A DNA stretch of 64,000 nucleotides from Gossypium raimondii (lineage: Eukaryota; Streptophyta; Magnoliopsida; Malvales; Malvaceae): NCBI RefSeq assembly GCF_025698545.1, contig NC_068569.1, forward strand, positions 9,424,001-9,488,000, read 5' to 3'. Shown one piece after another: positions 35,544 to 49,700 of this stretch (positions are counted from its first letter, which is position 1; the number at the start of each line of letters is the position of its first letter). A program made the position numbers and the translations under genes. Under the pieces are notes generated by a model. That model had not been told where the DNA came from. It made no database searches and saw only the letters and a program-made list of their open reading frames with translations.

Positions 35544-38221
35544 TTCATCATCCTCATTATTTGAACCAAATGCTCAAAACAAGAAAAGCAAAGCAAAGCA
35601 AATCATTGAGTTTTTTTTTTTTTTCATTTAAAATTCTTGGTGCATTTATGATTCTAACATTGTCTTGGGAAATTTTGCAGGCATGAAATCTGTACATTTG
35701 TAAGTTATCAATTAAATTTTTGGGGCTATGATTTGGATTGTGCATGCTTGTTTTGGTATTTGAAAATTCATCAATCATCCACCTCATTGTTATTTGATTT
35801 ATTTAGAGTTATAACAATATACGTATAGTAAGTCGATCTAAGGACTGAAGCCAGAAGTTTCCCATTTGACATATTTCAGAAAAAGAGAGATAAGATTCGA
35901 GATTCGACTTCTTTTCTTGAAACTTTTTCATATGTATAAAAAAACCACTAAAGTGTAATGATAATAAAGTCCATCTAATTTTCATTATACGTCAAGTTCA
36001 AGGTTTGCGAGCAAAAGCAGACTACCTAAACAGTGCCTCACTGCATACATTACATTTGGACCATAATCTAATTACATCATATACTTATTTTGGTTTAAGA
36101 TACATCCAAAATAAACTTTTAGATTGGGTTTTAACATATATAATCCTTCTTTTTTTAAAAAAAATTTCGGATTGCAATTTTTTTCAAATACTTGCATTTC
36201 AACTCTTGTGGTACCACTTAAGAAATATGATTGGGTATTTTATTTTGATTGACCATTTGTTCAATTATTAGCTGCACTGTTCATGCTTAAATACCCTAAA
36301 ACAGGGGAGCATCTAATCTCTCTTTTTTTTTTCAATCTGTTGCTGTCACTTTTTTCACTTTTTCTTTTCCTTTTGACCCCAAATCCAAAGCAAGGGCCAT
36401 CTTTACCAAAATTGAGTCCCACGACACATGTTCTATAACAAGAATGCAGTGATTTTAATTGCCTTGGGTGGGTGCTTGGCCACACCAGTCAAATTTTGTC
36501 ACCAAACACTGTTTTTCTTTAGAAAAAAAAATGGGAACTGGAAAATGATTTGAAGATTCTTTGCTTGCCAATCATGAAGTCGACACACTATTCACTCATT
36601 TCTTTATTTACTAAGGTCACTTCTGTTTTCCCTTGGAAGTGATTTTTTATCGATGTAATTCTATTACAAAATTCCGAAGAAAGGAAAGACCATGGAAGCA
36701 CACCAAATAACGACTTTAGTCCCACATCTCATTTTGTTGTCCTAAAGTACTGACATTAACCCTCTGATCGTGTGAATATCACATTTAATTATATTGTCTT
36801 TGAGACCTTCATACATTAATAAAAAAGTCGATTGCAATTTATTGCTAAAACTAACCTTATTATCATTTGGCTTTTAAAGTAAGATAACAAAAATATAAAT
36901 TTTATTAATTCATAGAGTTATTGACAACTTAAATCTCAAGATTTATAAGTCTTTCGTTATTCTTGTACTTTAACTTCTTTTGTATGTAATTTCCTCAAAA
37001 AAAAATGTATGTAATAATAATAATAATAATAATAATAACCACCTCAGACAAACATTTTTCTACATTATGCTTTTACTTGTACAGACTCCAATAATTGATG
37101 GATGTTATACTTTTAGTTAGCTGATTAATAACATTATCATTATAGCAACTCTTTTACTTCTGCACTACCCTTCATGAAAGCCGACATCAAAACCTTCCAC
37201 CTTGTTGATGCTATAACTTAAAGCATACATCTCTCTCTCTCCATATATATATATATAGAGAGAGATAATTATAGATACTCGACCAAGAAAAAAGCCATAT
37301 ATATACGTTTAGATAAAATTTAGGCTTAAATAAACTTCAAGAACACAAATTGATCCCAAGTAGCTAAGGATTTAGTGAATTTTTTTCAGTTGTCTGAGAG
37401 TAGGAAAAATTATTACAATCTCGATATCGATATTTTGAATGCCCACCTCTTAAGAGAAACTAAAAGAACCAACAGGACTAAATCATGGGTTATTATTACC
37501 TTACTTTTGTCACAGATAAGTTTGTGATTGATTTGTTTTGTTAGCTGTGTTAGATACAAAATTCCAACCACCCAAATCCTCCAAAAATAAATGTCCTCTT
37601 TCTTTTCAATTGAGCACCAAGCAGTTATCTGAAGCAAATGGCAAAACTTTACAGCACAAGGACACCATCAAAGTTTACTCCTATTGAGATGACCACACTT
37701 GTCTTTAAATAAATGGATACAAGCAGACATATGGGCACAAGGAAAACCATCCAATTTATGCATTATTTTTGCATTTGGTTAAAATCCAAATCATATGCTC
37801 CAAAAAGGGTTACCTCAAGTTTGATTACCCATGACAAATTTGAGGTCCTTTTCATAAGCATGATATGTTGCCATCAAGCATAAATCTTATCAAGGCATGA
37901 GCATGCGAGGCAGGCAGAGCTGTTTCTATACATGCAAACACTAGGAAAGGTACACTTCATGTACACACTACACTTACCAAACACGATGCCCAAAAGCTTG
38001 TTCGGAAGTGCCCTAAGGAAGTTTTCTAACTCATAATGCTGGTTGCTGATGGTTGTCCAATATAGGCACATAAATAGTAGTGATTTATGATATATACATA
38101 TATATACCTTAGACAATGAGGATGATCTTGACAGTGCTGTATGAAAGAAATATGACCAATTTCAATAGACTTTTTGAGTGGATGATGTGATAATCAGAAA
38201 AATGTTGCTACAATCCATTCT
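35544..38221. other. intergenic DNA between the DeSI-like and DCN1-like genes
   Basis: The 3' UTR of the DeSI-like gene probably covers the first 250 bp. A (TAA)n microsatellite is listed separately. No other gene found; open frames at 36005-36485 and 37413-38116 show no domains. Confidence 0.45.
37011..37038. repeat. (TAA)n microsatellite
   Basis: About nine TAA units. Confidence 0.85.
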
Positions 38222-38385
38222 TTAAGGATCATCCTCAAACCTCAACGGCTGCAGGTGTTTAGCATCATTAGCTTGCACGCCTACAATGAAGCCAATACCT
38301 GTCACAACAGACTGAGGAGACAGGGGAACCAATTGCAGGGAGATTTTGTCATGTAATAGCTTGTTGCTAGTTCCACCAAGATATT
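38222..38385 (-). other. orphan coding-like terminal exon, unidentified
   Basis: On the minus strand an acceptor (TTGCATAG at 38393-38386) opens a 164-nt frame that reads YLGGTSNKLLHDKISLQLVP, then PQSVVTGIGFIVGVQ, and ends LRFEDDP at a TAA (38224-38222). Codon use and amino-acid mix look like a genuine last exon, and the reading needs one base from an upstream exon (phase 1). I found no matching upstream exon in the 535 bp before the DCN1-like stop. It could be an alternative last exon of a transcript running through the DCN1-like gene, the end of a separate gene, or a relic. The protein is not recognised. Confidence 0.45.
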
Positions 38386-38920
38386 CTATGCAAGAATAAA
38401 ATTACCTTCTTGGGAAACGTAGCTGAATTTATATAAATGGGATAAATAAATAAATAAAAAATCAGACAAACCTAACATCTCTTTAATCACATAAATAATT
38501 TTGTTCATAATAAAACATCATAATCCAACAGTTTTGAATATGAAGACAGAAATACGATTCAACATATTAAGATTGTCTCCTGCATATTTGTAACACAAAG
38601 AAAGTAATTTTGGAAGGTAAGTTTTGGAGAAGACCTTCATGTTTTGATGTAAAAAGATATAAAAGATCAGCTGGATAGCATGGTTCTGCAATTCGGACAT
38701 TCCTGACAACAGATCATGCAGAATATTTTTTGATTAAATAATGGTAAGCTTAAATTCAAGTCAACTTTATTATGCCTCCAAAAACGAAGAAAATCATATA
38801 AGGCTCTAGAGAAAGGGACCAAAGAAAAGGAGGAGGTTTAAACTTTAAAAAAAAAAAAAAAACCTGCTTTAATACTGGAGTTTACAGCTGAGAATCAAGT
38901 TGACCAAAGCTAATAAGACA

Positions 38921-41900
38921 TTAGCTCTGTTTCGCCTGCATCCATTCTACAAAATTGTCCAGGACCAATGGCCAAGCAAGGTCTGGATCATAATTACTAA
39001 GGTCTGGGAAACTTATCTGCTAACATAAAATGGAAAATGTAAGAGCACTTGCACAATTATTGACATGAGGATCCCCAACAAATAATGGTGCAAGGATGCA
39101 AGTGGCAACTCAGTTTTCGTTGGAACTATAAGATTATATCCCCATGCATTTCTAGTTCCCTACCTATCTGATGATAAACAATAGAAAAATAGTAACACTA
39201 TTACATACATTTATGATTGAACTGCAATTTGCAACAACCCGTCATTTATAACATTTAACTGCAAAGATCAACAGTTTCCTACCATTTATTTTGTCTCAAT
39301 TTTTATGCCAAAGAGAGTTATTCTCTGTATTGATTTCCATGTTTGCAAGAAAAAGTAAACCAAGCAATTTAGAAATCAGTTCCAGCCCAAAATATATGTA
39401 CTTTTATCAATAAATGAAGAATAATTACAAAAAATGGATGAAAGAAAATGAAAAGAACGAAAAAGTGATAAATAAAACTCTCATGAGAAAGGATTTAATT
39501 TTAGCCACAACCTGCAGGATGAGAGGGAACCCTCTTTGGTCTTCTCTCTTATATTAGTCTATAAGTATGCCAAGGAGATTCTGCCACACACTACCAATTG
39601 ACATTATGTCTTCATATAACTAAGAACGTTATCTAAAAGATTTTAGTATAATTCAACAAGTTTATTCCAGGAAAAATTCTTATTTTTTTAATTAAAGTGA
39701 TATCTGTCTGAGCCTGACATGACATTTAAAGAATTATTTGCTGACCCTATTTTTTATGGTAGAGCATCTAAACATGGGGAGCACAATAAAAAGTTCCATA
39801 ACAAGGATAAACTGTGACGTACCTCATTGCAGAATCGAAAAAAGCCCATCCATTGATCCAAGTTTATGACCTTATAATCGCTCTGAATCTACATTAAGAA
39901 AACAAGCATGATATGAGGCATATTTTCTCTTCCTCTTTTTTTGAGGTTAGGATAGAAGGGTAAGTTCAGAATTATAGCATCACAATAACAACAGGCAACT
40001 TACTCCGTAATCTAGTTTATAGAGTTTTTAGATTCATTTCTACACCTTTTGATCTAAAAGATTAAACATTTAAATTAGAGGATTAATCCTATTTTCTGAA
40101 GAAACTTTTAAAGAGTCCATCTGTATAACAATGTTCCCCAATCTGATAACAGACTTAAAAGACTTTCTAACATATTCATATACATTTATACAATCCTAGA
40201 AGCTAAAACTGAAATGAACTCATCCCCCAAAATAACAGATAAAGTTGTGCCTGTATAAACAGCATCATAAAGGAAATGAAGAAAATAAAGTATAAACAGA
40301 TGCAATCCCAGAGGTCAAATGCAATAATTGTCACAACTCACCTTCAAATACTCAATAAAATAGTCAACCTGTGCACGGAATTGGGATCCTAAAACAAGAT
40401 CCAACAATTGACATATGCTTTCTATATCTATACTCTTTTGTTTCTCCTCTGCAGCAGTAAATTTGAGAAAGTAAGTAGGGGCTCAACCAGGAAAAAGGGA
40501 CAAAGTGTAAACATCTAAGCAACATGCCACATTATTACTATAATACCTGTCAGGCAATAGCAGAATGAATAGGAATAGAAATCCACAAAGTTTGATGGTC
40601 TCCTGACCTATTTATAATATGAAAAGAGAGCATCACCACTTTTGCAGAATTTTCCACCATAATAATCATACATATGTAACAAGTCAATTGACCTCAGGTA
40701 GCAAGCAGTTCAGAAATTTCTACCTCTTTTTCTAGCTCAGGGAGGGCCTTCCTTAATTTACTTACAGTATCAACCCTCAGTGCTTTTAATCCTCTTCGCC
40801 ATTCCTCCTATAAAGATAAAATTCAAATGTCATTTTCAACAGATAATTTAACTACAAAAATGTACAATAACATAAAAATACATAGAGAAAGATTGGGATC
40901 TAAGGAACAAGTATGTTGCTGGTTACACAGTACAATGAACCAGCCAACCTAAATCCAGGCTATCATGATACTCTTAATGAGGATCATAACTGTATTGAGA
41001 AGAAGAAACTCAACTCAACTCAACTTATATATTATTTAGTAAAAACTGAAGTATTTTCACAAGTCTTGGATATCATGATCAAATTACAGGTACTAGAACA
41101 TGATCAAAATGAATACAATAAAGATCCAAAATGACAATTAACAAAACAATAGATGAAAACAGAAATCCAGGCATCGCCATACAGCCTACATGCCAACGTC
41201 AACCTAAAATGGGAGACTGGAAACTTATAGCTATTAATATGACCACACCATGGTAAAGAAGAAAAATAAAAAGAGGGCACAGGAGCTGATAGAAATTTTA
41301 TGTTAAACAGTTAAATTATAAAAGTAAATGGAGAAGATAAACAAAAAAATTTACCAGGGTAAAGTATCCTTGTTTTTCGGCTTTCATTTTCCTGACACAT
41401 ACACACTAGTTTCAACAAAAAAGCTTAGAATAAAAGTTACAAATGAGTCACTGGACGAGTTTATATAACAGTTACCAAGCAAGCATCAAGATCCTAACAT
41501 CTGTGTGATCAACTTCCATGTCTGAACATAGAGTCTCAATCCCTTCTGGGCTGTTCAAATAGTGCATCATAACATTAGAATGCATGTCAAAATAGTCAAG
41601 AAGCACTTCAGTTTCATAATGGCGATACTAGTAAAAGCAGTAATTCAACATGCAGCTATCAGCATTCTTATTTTAGCTTTGCTTTGAAAATCTTTCCACG
41701 GTATTAAAAATTTGTAGAATAAAGATAACGATATTTTTGTGAATGACCTCAGAACTAATTCCATTATTATCTGGGTACTTATATTCTATGGTGCTCTAAC
41801 TTTTCAATTCCTAGAGTACCCACATTCAACACATGTAATATACATAAGTATGGAATTCCAACCTTCTAGGGGAAAACATAGAAAAGATGATCCCAATCCT

Positions 41901-44900
41901 TGTTGGGAAAATACCTATATCTGGCACTGACTACTGAGTCCAAGCAACATGAGCATTTGGCTAGTGAGAAAAACTAGTTAGCCAAACTTGTTACTTGTTA
42001 GCTATTGGGGTTGATCAATCATCCAATCTTTCTATAAACTGATACAAGAAAATTACCCTTTAAATTCTCTAATCAGAAAACCGGTAGTGTGTACCACAGA
42101 AAAATATACCCTACATTACAACTTCCTGTAGAGAAAATAAATCCCATAGTCATGACTAAAAGAAAGAATATTTGTCATGCTCCAAAGCTTACTTGTTTAT
42201 TTTTAGATTACCTTTCGTCAATATTGAAAATTTAAGAACTTAAACCTTCTGACAAATAATTTTGAAATTGGAACTTAATACCATATAAATTGAAAATCTA
42301 AATGGAAATTTATCAAACATATAAGCTATTGCTTATATGCACATAAAGTCCATTCAAGCAGTAATTTTGGAACAAGAAGGGATAAACTCAATCAGCATAT
42401 CAGTTATCTGATCTAAAAGATTTAAACTTCACAGCACATTGACACTTTCAGTCATCACAAGCTCACATATCAGACTGTGACTAGGATTGTGAACAACTAT
42501 ATGAAAGATAAGCGTGCAAAGTCTCACATGGATTGATCACTACTACACATAAATAACAAGATGAGATAATTATGCAGGTTGGATGACGTTTCCTCAAAAT
42601 TACAAAATTTTAAAATGAAAAATTATATTTGAAAAATATGGTTGGATCTAACATATTTATTTATGAAAAATCCATATAACTACGAAATTCTCCAAAATTA
42701 AACCCATTTCCCCTTACTCATTGTTAATATCCAAATTGCAAATTCACTTATTAAATTGGATATTCCACTGAGCACTTACTCAATCATACCAGAAGACCTA
42801 TTGGCAAAAGAATAAAATAGGTTGTCAATCCGCTCCATCTCTTTTGAAGATGCCTTACTTGAAGCTGAGAAATATGAAACACAGTTTCAAGTCATTAGTT
42901 AGAAAACCTTAGAACAGCTTTGCCAATACATTTGAAAAATAAATAACTTTAAAACATTCAAATTACATAGTCTACCATAGTGTCTAGTTTGATGAAAGAT
43001 TAGGGGGTTTACCTAATCTTTCAGGGTAAGCTTCAGTAAATATGTTAAAGGGAGACCAAGTGACACTGAAACCAAGATATGTGAAAACCCCAAAATCTCT
43101 AAATAAATAAATATTTAATCTCCTAAATCTCTAAGTTGAGCAAGTCCACAAGAGAACATGTTACTGATGTAAATACAGTAAAATAATTTATCCTACTACC
43201 TCTAATCAACTTGTGACTAGCATCAACTATGATGGTTGCTAAAGTTTAAAAGAAATATAAACTTCTAAAAACTAATTAAAAATTCGGTTCTACATGTTTT
43301 ATCTAACCAAATCTCTAAATAAATAAATATTTAATCTCCTAAATGAACTTCTAATTAAGATAAATTTCTAATTAAACTATCCCAATAAATAATAATTAAG
43401 TAGTTTTATTTACAATATATTTCTAATAATTAAATATAAAACTCCTTTAAATAATAGAAACCCTAAACTAAGATAAACCTCTAGATTCCTAATTAAACTT
43501 GTATCACCAAGTTAGAACCACAGTTAGGAGTATCTTGAGGACTAAGCATTAGGATTATCATCATCGGCATCTGGACTGGAATGCATGCATGGCATAGCAG
43601 ATTAGGTTTCTGAACTCAAAATTTTGTATAGTTTTAAAACGAACCCTTATTTATGACAGTTTTCTATCTTTTTTTGTTCTTTGACAATTCTTTACCGCAT
43701 GATTTTTTTAACAGTTAATTAAGCATTCAACTAAATGAGTAAGCTTTTTCATTTTTTAACAGTTCAGGTTTCATATCAGTCTCTATTTCTAACTTCAATT
43801 GAAAAAAAAATTACTAACGTGTTGTCTCATACTCCTACGAAGAACTGCTAATCCTATCTCCAGCTCCTTAATCAGAAAATCTGCAAGACATAAATCAAAG
43901 CTTGATAGAATCATCTTTGAAACTAATTTTGATCACTTCTCATCAAATCCTTATTGCTCATCTTTCCCTCCTAGTATATTTATCACTATTATCACTTTCC
44001 TGGGTTTTCGTTTTCATATATCACAACATAATCTATCAGCATCTTTTCAACTCAAACTTTAAATTGCTTGAACCTTTGCTGGGGCGCCCACCTTGCCAAC
44101 AGATAGTAGATATACCATAGATGCAGCACATACTGATAACAAGACAGAATTCTTTCTCAATTACGGCCAGTGATTTTGCAAAAATAAAAATTTTAACTTC
44201 TCATACTGGACCTGATTTTGAACAGGGTTTTAAGATTTAACTACCTTAAGAAGACTGCATTCACGCAAAATCTATCCTTAAGGATTTTGCTTCATTTTTC
44301 AGCGTCTCTAGCTAAACCTAATTTTCAAACTCGGTTTTATTAACTACCTTAAGAAGACTGCATTCAAGCTATAATCTACCCTTAAGATTGACATGTATTC
44401 TCTTTAAGGTTCTAAGGCGTTTGTTTTCACCTATCGTATCTAAAGATTTATTCTTTTAATTTCCCAATTTCGTACTCTTTAGAATCATGTCTTAGGAGAA
44501 CTAATTTCAAAATCAGACCTCAATCTCTTTACTCGGTTAACTTTTTTCCTGATAGCTCATCATTATCCACAAAATCCACTAGAACTACTTTCTCTCTCTC
44601 TCTCTCTTTTCTATTTAACAAGTTAACTTTCTTTCTTCTACAAACACGATCTTAGCTTATGCAAAATTGAATCGCTTTACAGAAATCAACCAGAGAAATA
44701 AAAGAAAAAATAAAATTTAACAATCTAACAAACAGTGAAAAATGTTTGAAACAAACAAAAAAAAAGACAAAGGAAAAAAGAAATCAAAAGCTGAATGTCC
44801 AACAAAATTTAGAATTAAAGAAAGAAGAGAAAGAGGGAAGTACCGGTGCGAAAGATATCGGAGGGAGAACAGGAAATCGGGTTGGTTGAATTGGGTTGAC

Positions 44901-44937
44901 CCGTTTTTTTGGATGCATAAGCAGAGCGACGCATCAT
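38921..44937 (-). CDS. DCN1-like protein (cullin neddylation co-E3)
   Basis: Nine exons on the minus strand: 44937-44844, 42864-42780, 41550-41476, 41391-41355, 40807-40724, 40607-40547, 40448-40342, 39888-39823 and 39016-38921, giving 234 residues. All junctions are GT-AG and all phases close. The N-terminus ([20 protein letters not shown]) is basic and short. The potentiating-neddylation (PONY) domain follows: [80 protein letters not shown], and the cullin-binding end [20 protein letters not shown], then QAKQS. DCN1 proteins recruit the NEDD8 E2 to cullins and so activate SCF-type ubiquitin ligases. Either of two adjacent ATGs could start it. Intron 1 is long (about 1.98 kb, 42865-44843) and holds small direct repeats. 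Confidence 0.93.
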
Positions 44938-46772
44938 AAGCACAAACCAAAGATTATCTAAGCTTCGTCGCTCAACAAAATTATAACTAAACAAGCGAAG
45001 CTTTGCCTTCACTAGTTTGTTGGTTGTTTTGATTGGTAGATTTTCTTTTTCTTTCTTTCTTTATTTATTATTTTTAAGGTTTCGAAGGTCCTCTGTCGAC
45101 TGAAATGTAATTTAGTCATTTTCTTTTTCCAAAGGAGATTACTTTTGACCCCTTTTTTTCGATTAAAATAAGTTGTCATTCGCTTGTTACCTTTGCCTGG
45201 CCGCTATATTTTTAATATGTCGGTAGTAGTTTAGTAATGCTTGAAATCCGTCCTAAGTCTCTACATCCTTCCTAATTTTAAAATTTTAATATTATTTTTA
45301 AGAATTTCTTTTTATTTTTCCAAATTTAAATTTAATTATTATTAAATTTTAAAATTTAACCTCAATTATTAATATCATTAAAATTATTTTGTTATATTCA
45401 TGTTTATTATAATATTATTTTTAATTATATGATTAATAAGTGAATTATTTTAAATTCAAAATATCATATTAACAAATTTAACAATGTTAATAATTAAACC
45501 TAAAATTTAAAATCTAAATAATAAATAGACTAAATTCATAAAAATTAAAAGTAGATGAAGAAAAATAAAAAATTAAAAGATTAAAAAGCTTGTGGTATAT
45601 TTAAAATAATTCGATAGTCTTAGGGTGGCTCTCGCTTACATTCAGATGAGTTTTAAATATCACTAAAGTTTGACTTAATTTTAATTATTTTATTTTGCAA
45701 ACCACATGTTACAATTTTACAACTGATATAAATAAAGAGAGTTTTGGGTGTTATTTTACCCTTTATTATACGTTAGCTTGTTTCTTTTTCTTGCTTTATA
45801 ATTCTGGTCTTGCGTCGATATTGTTTGGAGTTATCATTAATTTTATAACATCGATTAGATTCTAATTTTAGAGATTTGATTTTAAGTTGAAAACTGAAAA
45901 TAAAACTTTAAAGTTTCTGTTATACTAATATTAACTTACGTACCTATATGTATTTTTTAATTTAATGAAACTGATATATAGGGTCTTTAATCTTTTATCC
46001 AAACCCTCAATATTTATTCTTCACTACAACACCATACGTGGCAAGTTTGTATTTAAGCAGTATAAAAGTTAAAATATCATCATATTAATAATAATTAAAT
46101 TATTAAAATAGATTTTAAATAAAATTTCAATAGAAATTAATGTTAAATTTTATTTGTGGCAGTTACATTATATACGGTAAGTATAAGCCAACTCAATGAA
46201 CCATATTTTTCCGATAAGTGTCATATATAGTATAGATTATAAATTTTTAATTAATTAAAGATAAAAATACACCCAAGAAAATAACAATAAATTATGATGT
46301 AAAATAAATAAAATATTAATCTTCCGGGAGAAACATGAGTTTGGGCTTTAAAAAGTGCTATCAAAGATGTGGTCTAACTCAGGCCAGGCCCGATATCCAT
46401 AAAATATTGCAAGATGAAAGGGTTACAGACACGGTCATCTGGTGTGGCGTCCATCGAACGCAACGCGGCCTCTCCGTTAACCTACACCGCCTCGCACCCC
46501 AACCAGCGACTCTCGAGTCTTTCTCACAGATATATAGATATTTATACACACGCATATATATATATATATATTCCATCTACTCTTTCTACTTACTTTATCC
46601 AGTTTTCCCTCTCCTTTCAAAACCAAAATCTAAGTTTCTTTTTGTACAAGGTAAATTTTCTTTTTCTCCCCCGTCATATCTTCTCTGTTTTATTTTGCAA
46701 TGCAAAGATTCGAAGTTTATCACAATCGCATTTCTTTTTTGGTTTCTCTTTGATTATTTCTGCAGTTTCGTA
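44938..46772. other. divergent intergenic region, DCN1-like (-) and RAE1 (+)
   Basis: The region must hold both promoters. The RAE1 leader lies in about 46440-46772 and includes a TA microsatellite at 46553-46570. A pyrimidine-rich stretch ends in TCTGCAG just before the RAE1 ATG, possibly a leader-intron acceptor. No gene seen between. Confidence 0.5.
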
Positions 46773-49700
46773 ATGTCTACTTTTGGTGCCGCCGCTGCCA
46801 ATCATAACCCTAATAAATCGTTTGAGGTACACATTTTTTAATTCGTATTAAATACTTCATATGATTCACATTGTTCATTTTAATTTTAATTTGTTGATTA
46901 CGATTTTTTTAGCATAATTTTACCGTCGATGCTTTTACTATTGAGCTTTATCATTTCCTTTCTTTTTTTGTCTATAAGCTTGTAAGTAAAGAAATAAGTT
47001 TTTTCTTACTGTATTTTTTGTGATTTGGTTTTTTTTTTGATGTTACAGAGGAAAGAAAGAAAAAAAGCATAAATTTTATTCTTTGCTTTAGTTAAATAAT
47101 AGTTGACTAGAGATACTGCGTTAGGCTGATGCTTTGCTCCTTTTTTTTTCCCGAGTTTTTTTGAGATGAATATAGGCAAATATCAATGTTAGTGATTCAA
47201 AGAATGATACTCTTGTTGAAAAGAATAAAAGTAATTCGAGCTTGGTTGAACTTTTGGTACAACAAGGGGTTCTTACATGCAGTTTTTTATTGTAGGTTGC
47301 TCAACCACCCAGTGATTCTGTTTCAAGCCTTAGCTTCAGTCCCAAGGCCAATTTCTTGATTGCTACTTCATGGGATAATCAGGTCTACTCACTTTTCTTT
47401 GTTTCTGTTATTGATTATGCCATGTCTCAATTTTGTTCTTTTAGTAAGATGATGAATTATTGAAATTTAAGAAATGAAACTTCTTTCCTTGTTGTCTCCC
47501 CTTTATTTTGTTAAGGTTAGCTGAAGTTTGATCCCCTTTTCCCCTTTTGAATGATTATGCAGGTGAGATGTTGGGAAATTTCCCGGAATGGTACAGCTGT
47601 TGCTAGTACGCCAAAGGCATCAATTACTCATGATCAGCCGGTAATGAGTCAGAGTGTATTGTATTTAGAGACGTATTATTCTATTCTTCAAATTGTAGTT
47701 GTAATAAACTAATGCTGTTTTCTCCTTGCTCTTTTGAAAGGTTTTGTGCTCAACCTGGAAGGATGATGGGATGACAGTCTTTTCTGGAGGCTGTGACAAG
47801 CAGGTCAAAATGTGGCCTTTATTATCTGGTGGTCAACCAATGACAGTTGCCATGCATGATGCCCCTATTAAAGAAGTTGCTTGGATCCCAGAAATGAACC
47901 TGTTAGCTACAGGAAGCTGGGACAAGACATTAAAGTAATACTCTCACCTTTCCTCATTTTTGTACCATTGGGAAAATATGAAGTCTTGTTTTCTGGTATT
48001 GCATCCTAGTGATTAACATCATGTCAAGTAATGCATTTCATGTGAGGGCACTCTTGCCTTGCTAAGTAGTGCCTGCTTATTTGTAAGTTTCATGCTCAAT
48101 TCGTAGGAGGTATGATTATGTGGTAGTCACAAGGTGCTTGTCCAATAATTGTTCACATGGTGTAGTCATGTAGGAGGTGTTATTGCTTGTGTTTTAGACA
48201 TGTGTATAATTATGAGGTGATAAAAATATATATTTAGCTTGGATTTTAGGGCCACATGTAGGAGGTTTTTGGGACTGTGGAAATAATATTTAATTTTAGG
48301 AAGGGATCTCTCCACATTCAAAGTTGTACATTCTGAAGCATCAGTTTTAATGTTAAAGCTGAATATTTACGGGCAACATTAATTTTTGGTCTATTATTTA
48401 CATTACTTTTACATGTTTTTTGTGTTATTGGTCATTAACTAATGAGTTTTTCCATATTGCTTTTTCTTCATCTATCAATGTCAGCAATTTGATTCTTTTA
48501 TGTTACTGTGGCTTTTAACCAACTAGTGGTTTTTTACCTTTACCTTCAGATATTGGGATACAAGGCAGTCAAACCCAGTGCATACTCAACAACTTCCTGA
48601 TCGCTGCTATGCACTCACAGTGAAATATCCATTGATGGTTGTTGGTACTGCAGATAGGAATCTGATAGTTTTTAACTTGCAGAATCCTCAGGTAGTGTTT
48701 TCTTATAAATCAAGTTATAGATTAAGGTTCTTCACTATTTTCAAATCTCTTGTAACTAATGCTCCTCCAACCCCCCCCCCTTCCCCAAAAGCTTTGCCAC
48801 TGTGATTGACTTTATCTTGTTTGTCTCATTGTAGTTTTGATGTTATGCATAACTAGTATTGCATTTGGTTGTATGGAAGTTTATTATTTATAAACTGGTG
48901 GAAGTATTCTAGGAGTTACGAATAATAGCACTCATGCCTACTTTTTTCTTTCTATCTGTAATAGCCTAGTGTAAGTGGACTATGCTAATGTTTTTCCTAC
49001 TATGTGACTGGTTGGACAGATGTTAATAGAATTGTCGGCTAATGAATTGAGAAATTATTCATGTTATTTGTTTGCTTTTCTCTTGCATCATCATGTTAAA
49101 TAACATTGCTAAAATGCTAACAGAATGAATACAAGAGAGTCACCTCACCCCTCAAGTATCAGACAAGATGTGTTGCTGCCTTCCCTGACCAGCAAGGTTT
49201 TTTGGTATGCATATTCCTTCCTTTCATCTTTGGACTTCCAAAAATGTGATACTTGTAGTCATTTGGCCCATCATTTTGTCTATATGGAGAAACATCTTTG
49301 GAGGACATCATTTTTTTTTTTTAATTTTTTCAGTTCAATGTACTAGTTTGAGCGATTTATAGAAGTCAGTTTTCATAGTGGTTTAGTTTGTGCATTCTAC
49401 TTCAATCTGAGTTGTTTCCCCCTATCTCTGCATCATCTTTTAGATTCTAATGTTTCGTTCTGTAATCGTGGTTCCTTTTTCCTTTTGCCGTTCTTCTTTC
49501 TTTTTTTTTCAAGTCATCACTTGGCATTTGAGTTATATACATATAACTATATCTGTTTTTATACCTTTCGTGTTGGTTGATACCCAAGTGTTGTTACCAA
49601 CTTTAATTCTGAAACAGCCTGAGACAACTGCCTGCTTTTCTATATTTCTGCATATAATTCTTTTTCCATTTTTTGGTTGTAACTAATAATGGAAGAGTTT

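Noticed and set aside
44742-44939. Plus-strand 65-codon lysine-rich frame
   Set aside because: It is the complement of exon 1 of the DCN1-like gene.
46335-46841. 168-codon frame overlapping RAE1 exon 1
   Set aside because: It covers the RAE1 leader in another frame; the RAE1 frame starting at 46773 is supported by the whole spliced protein.
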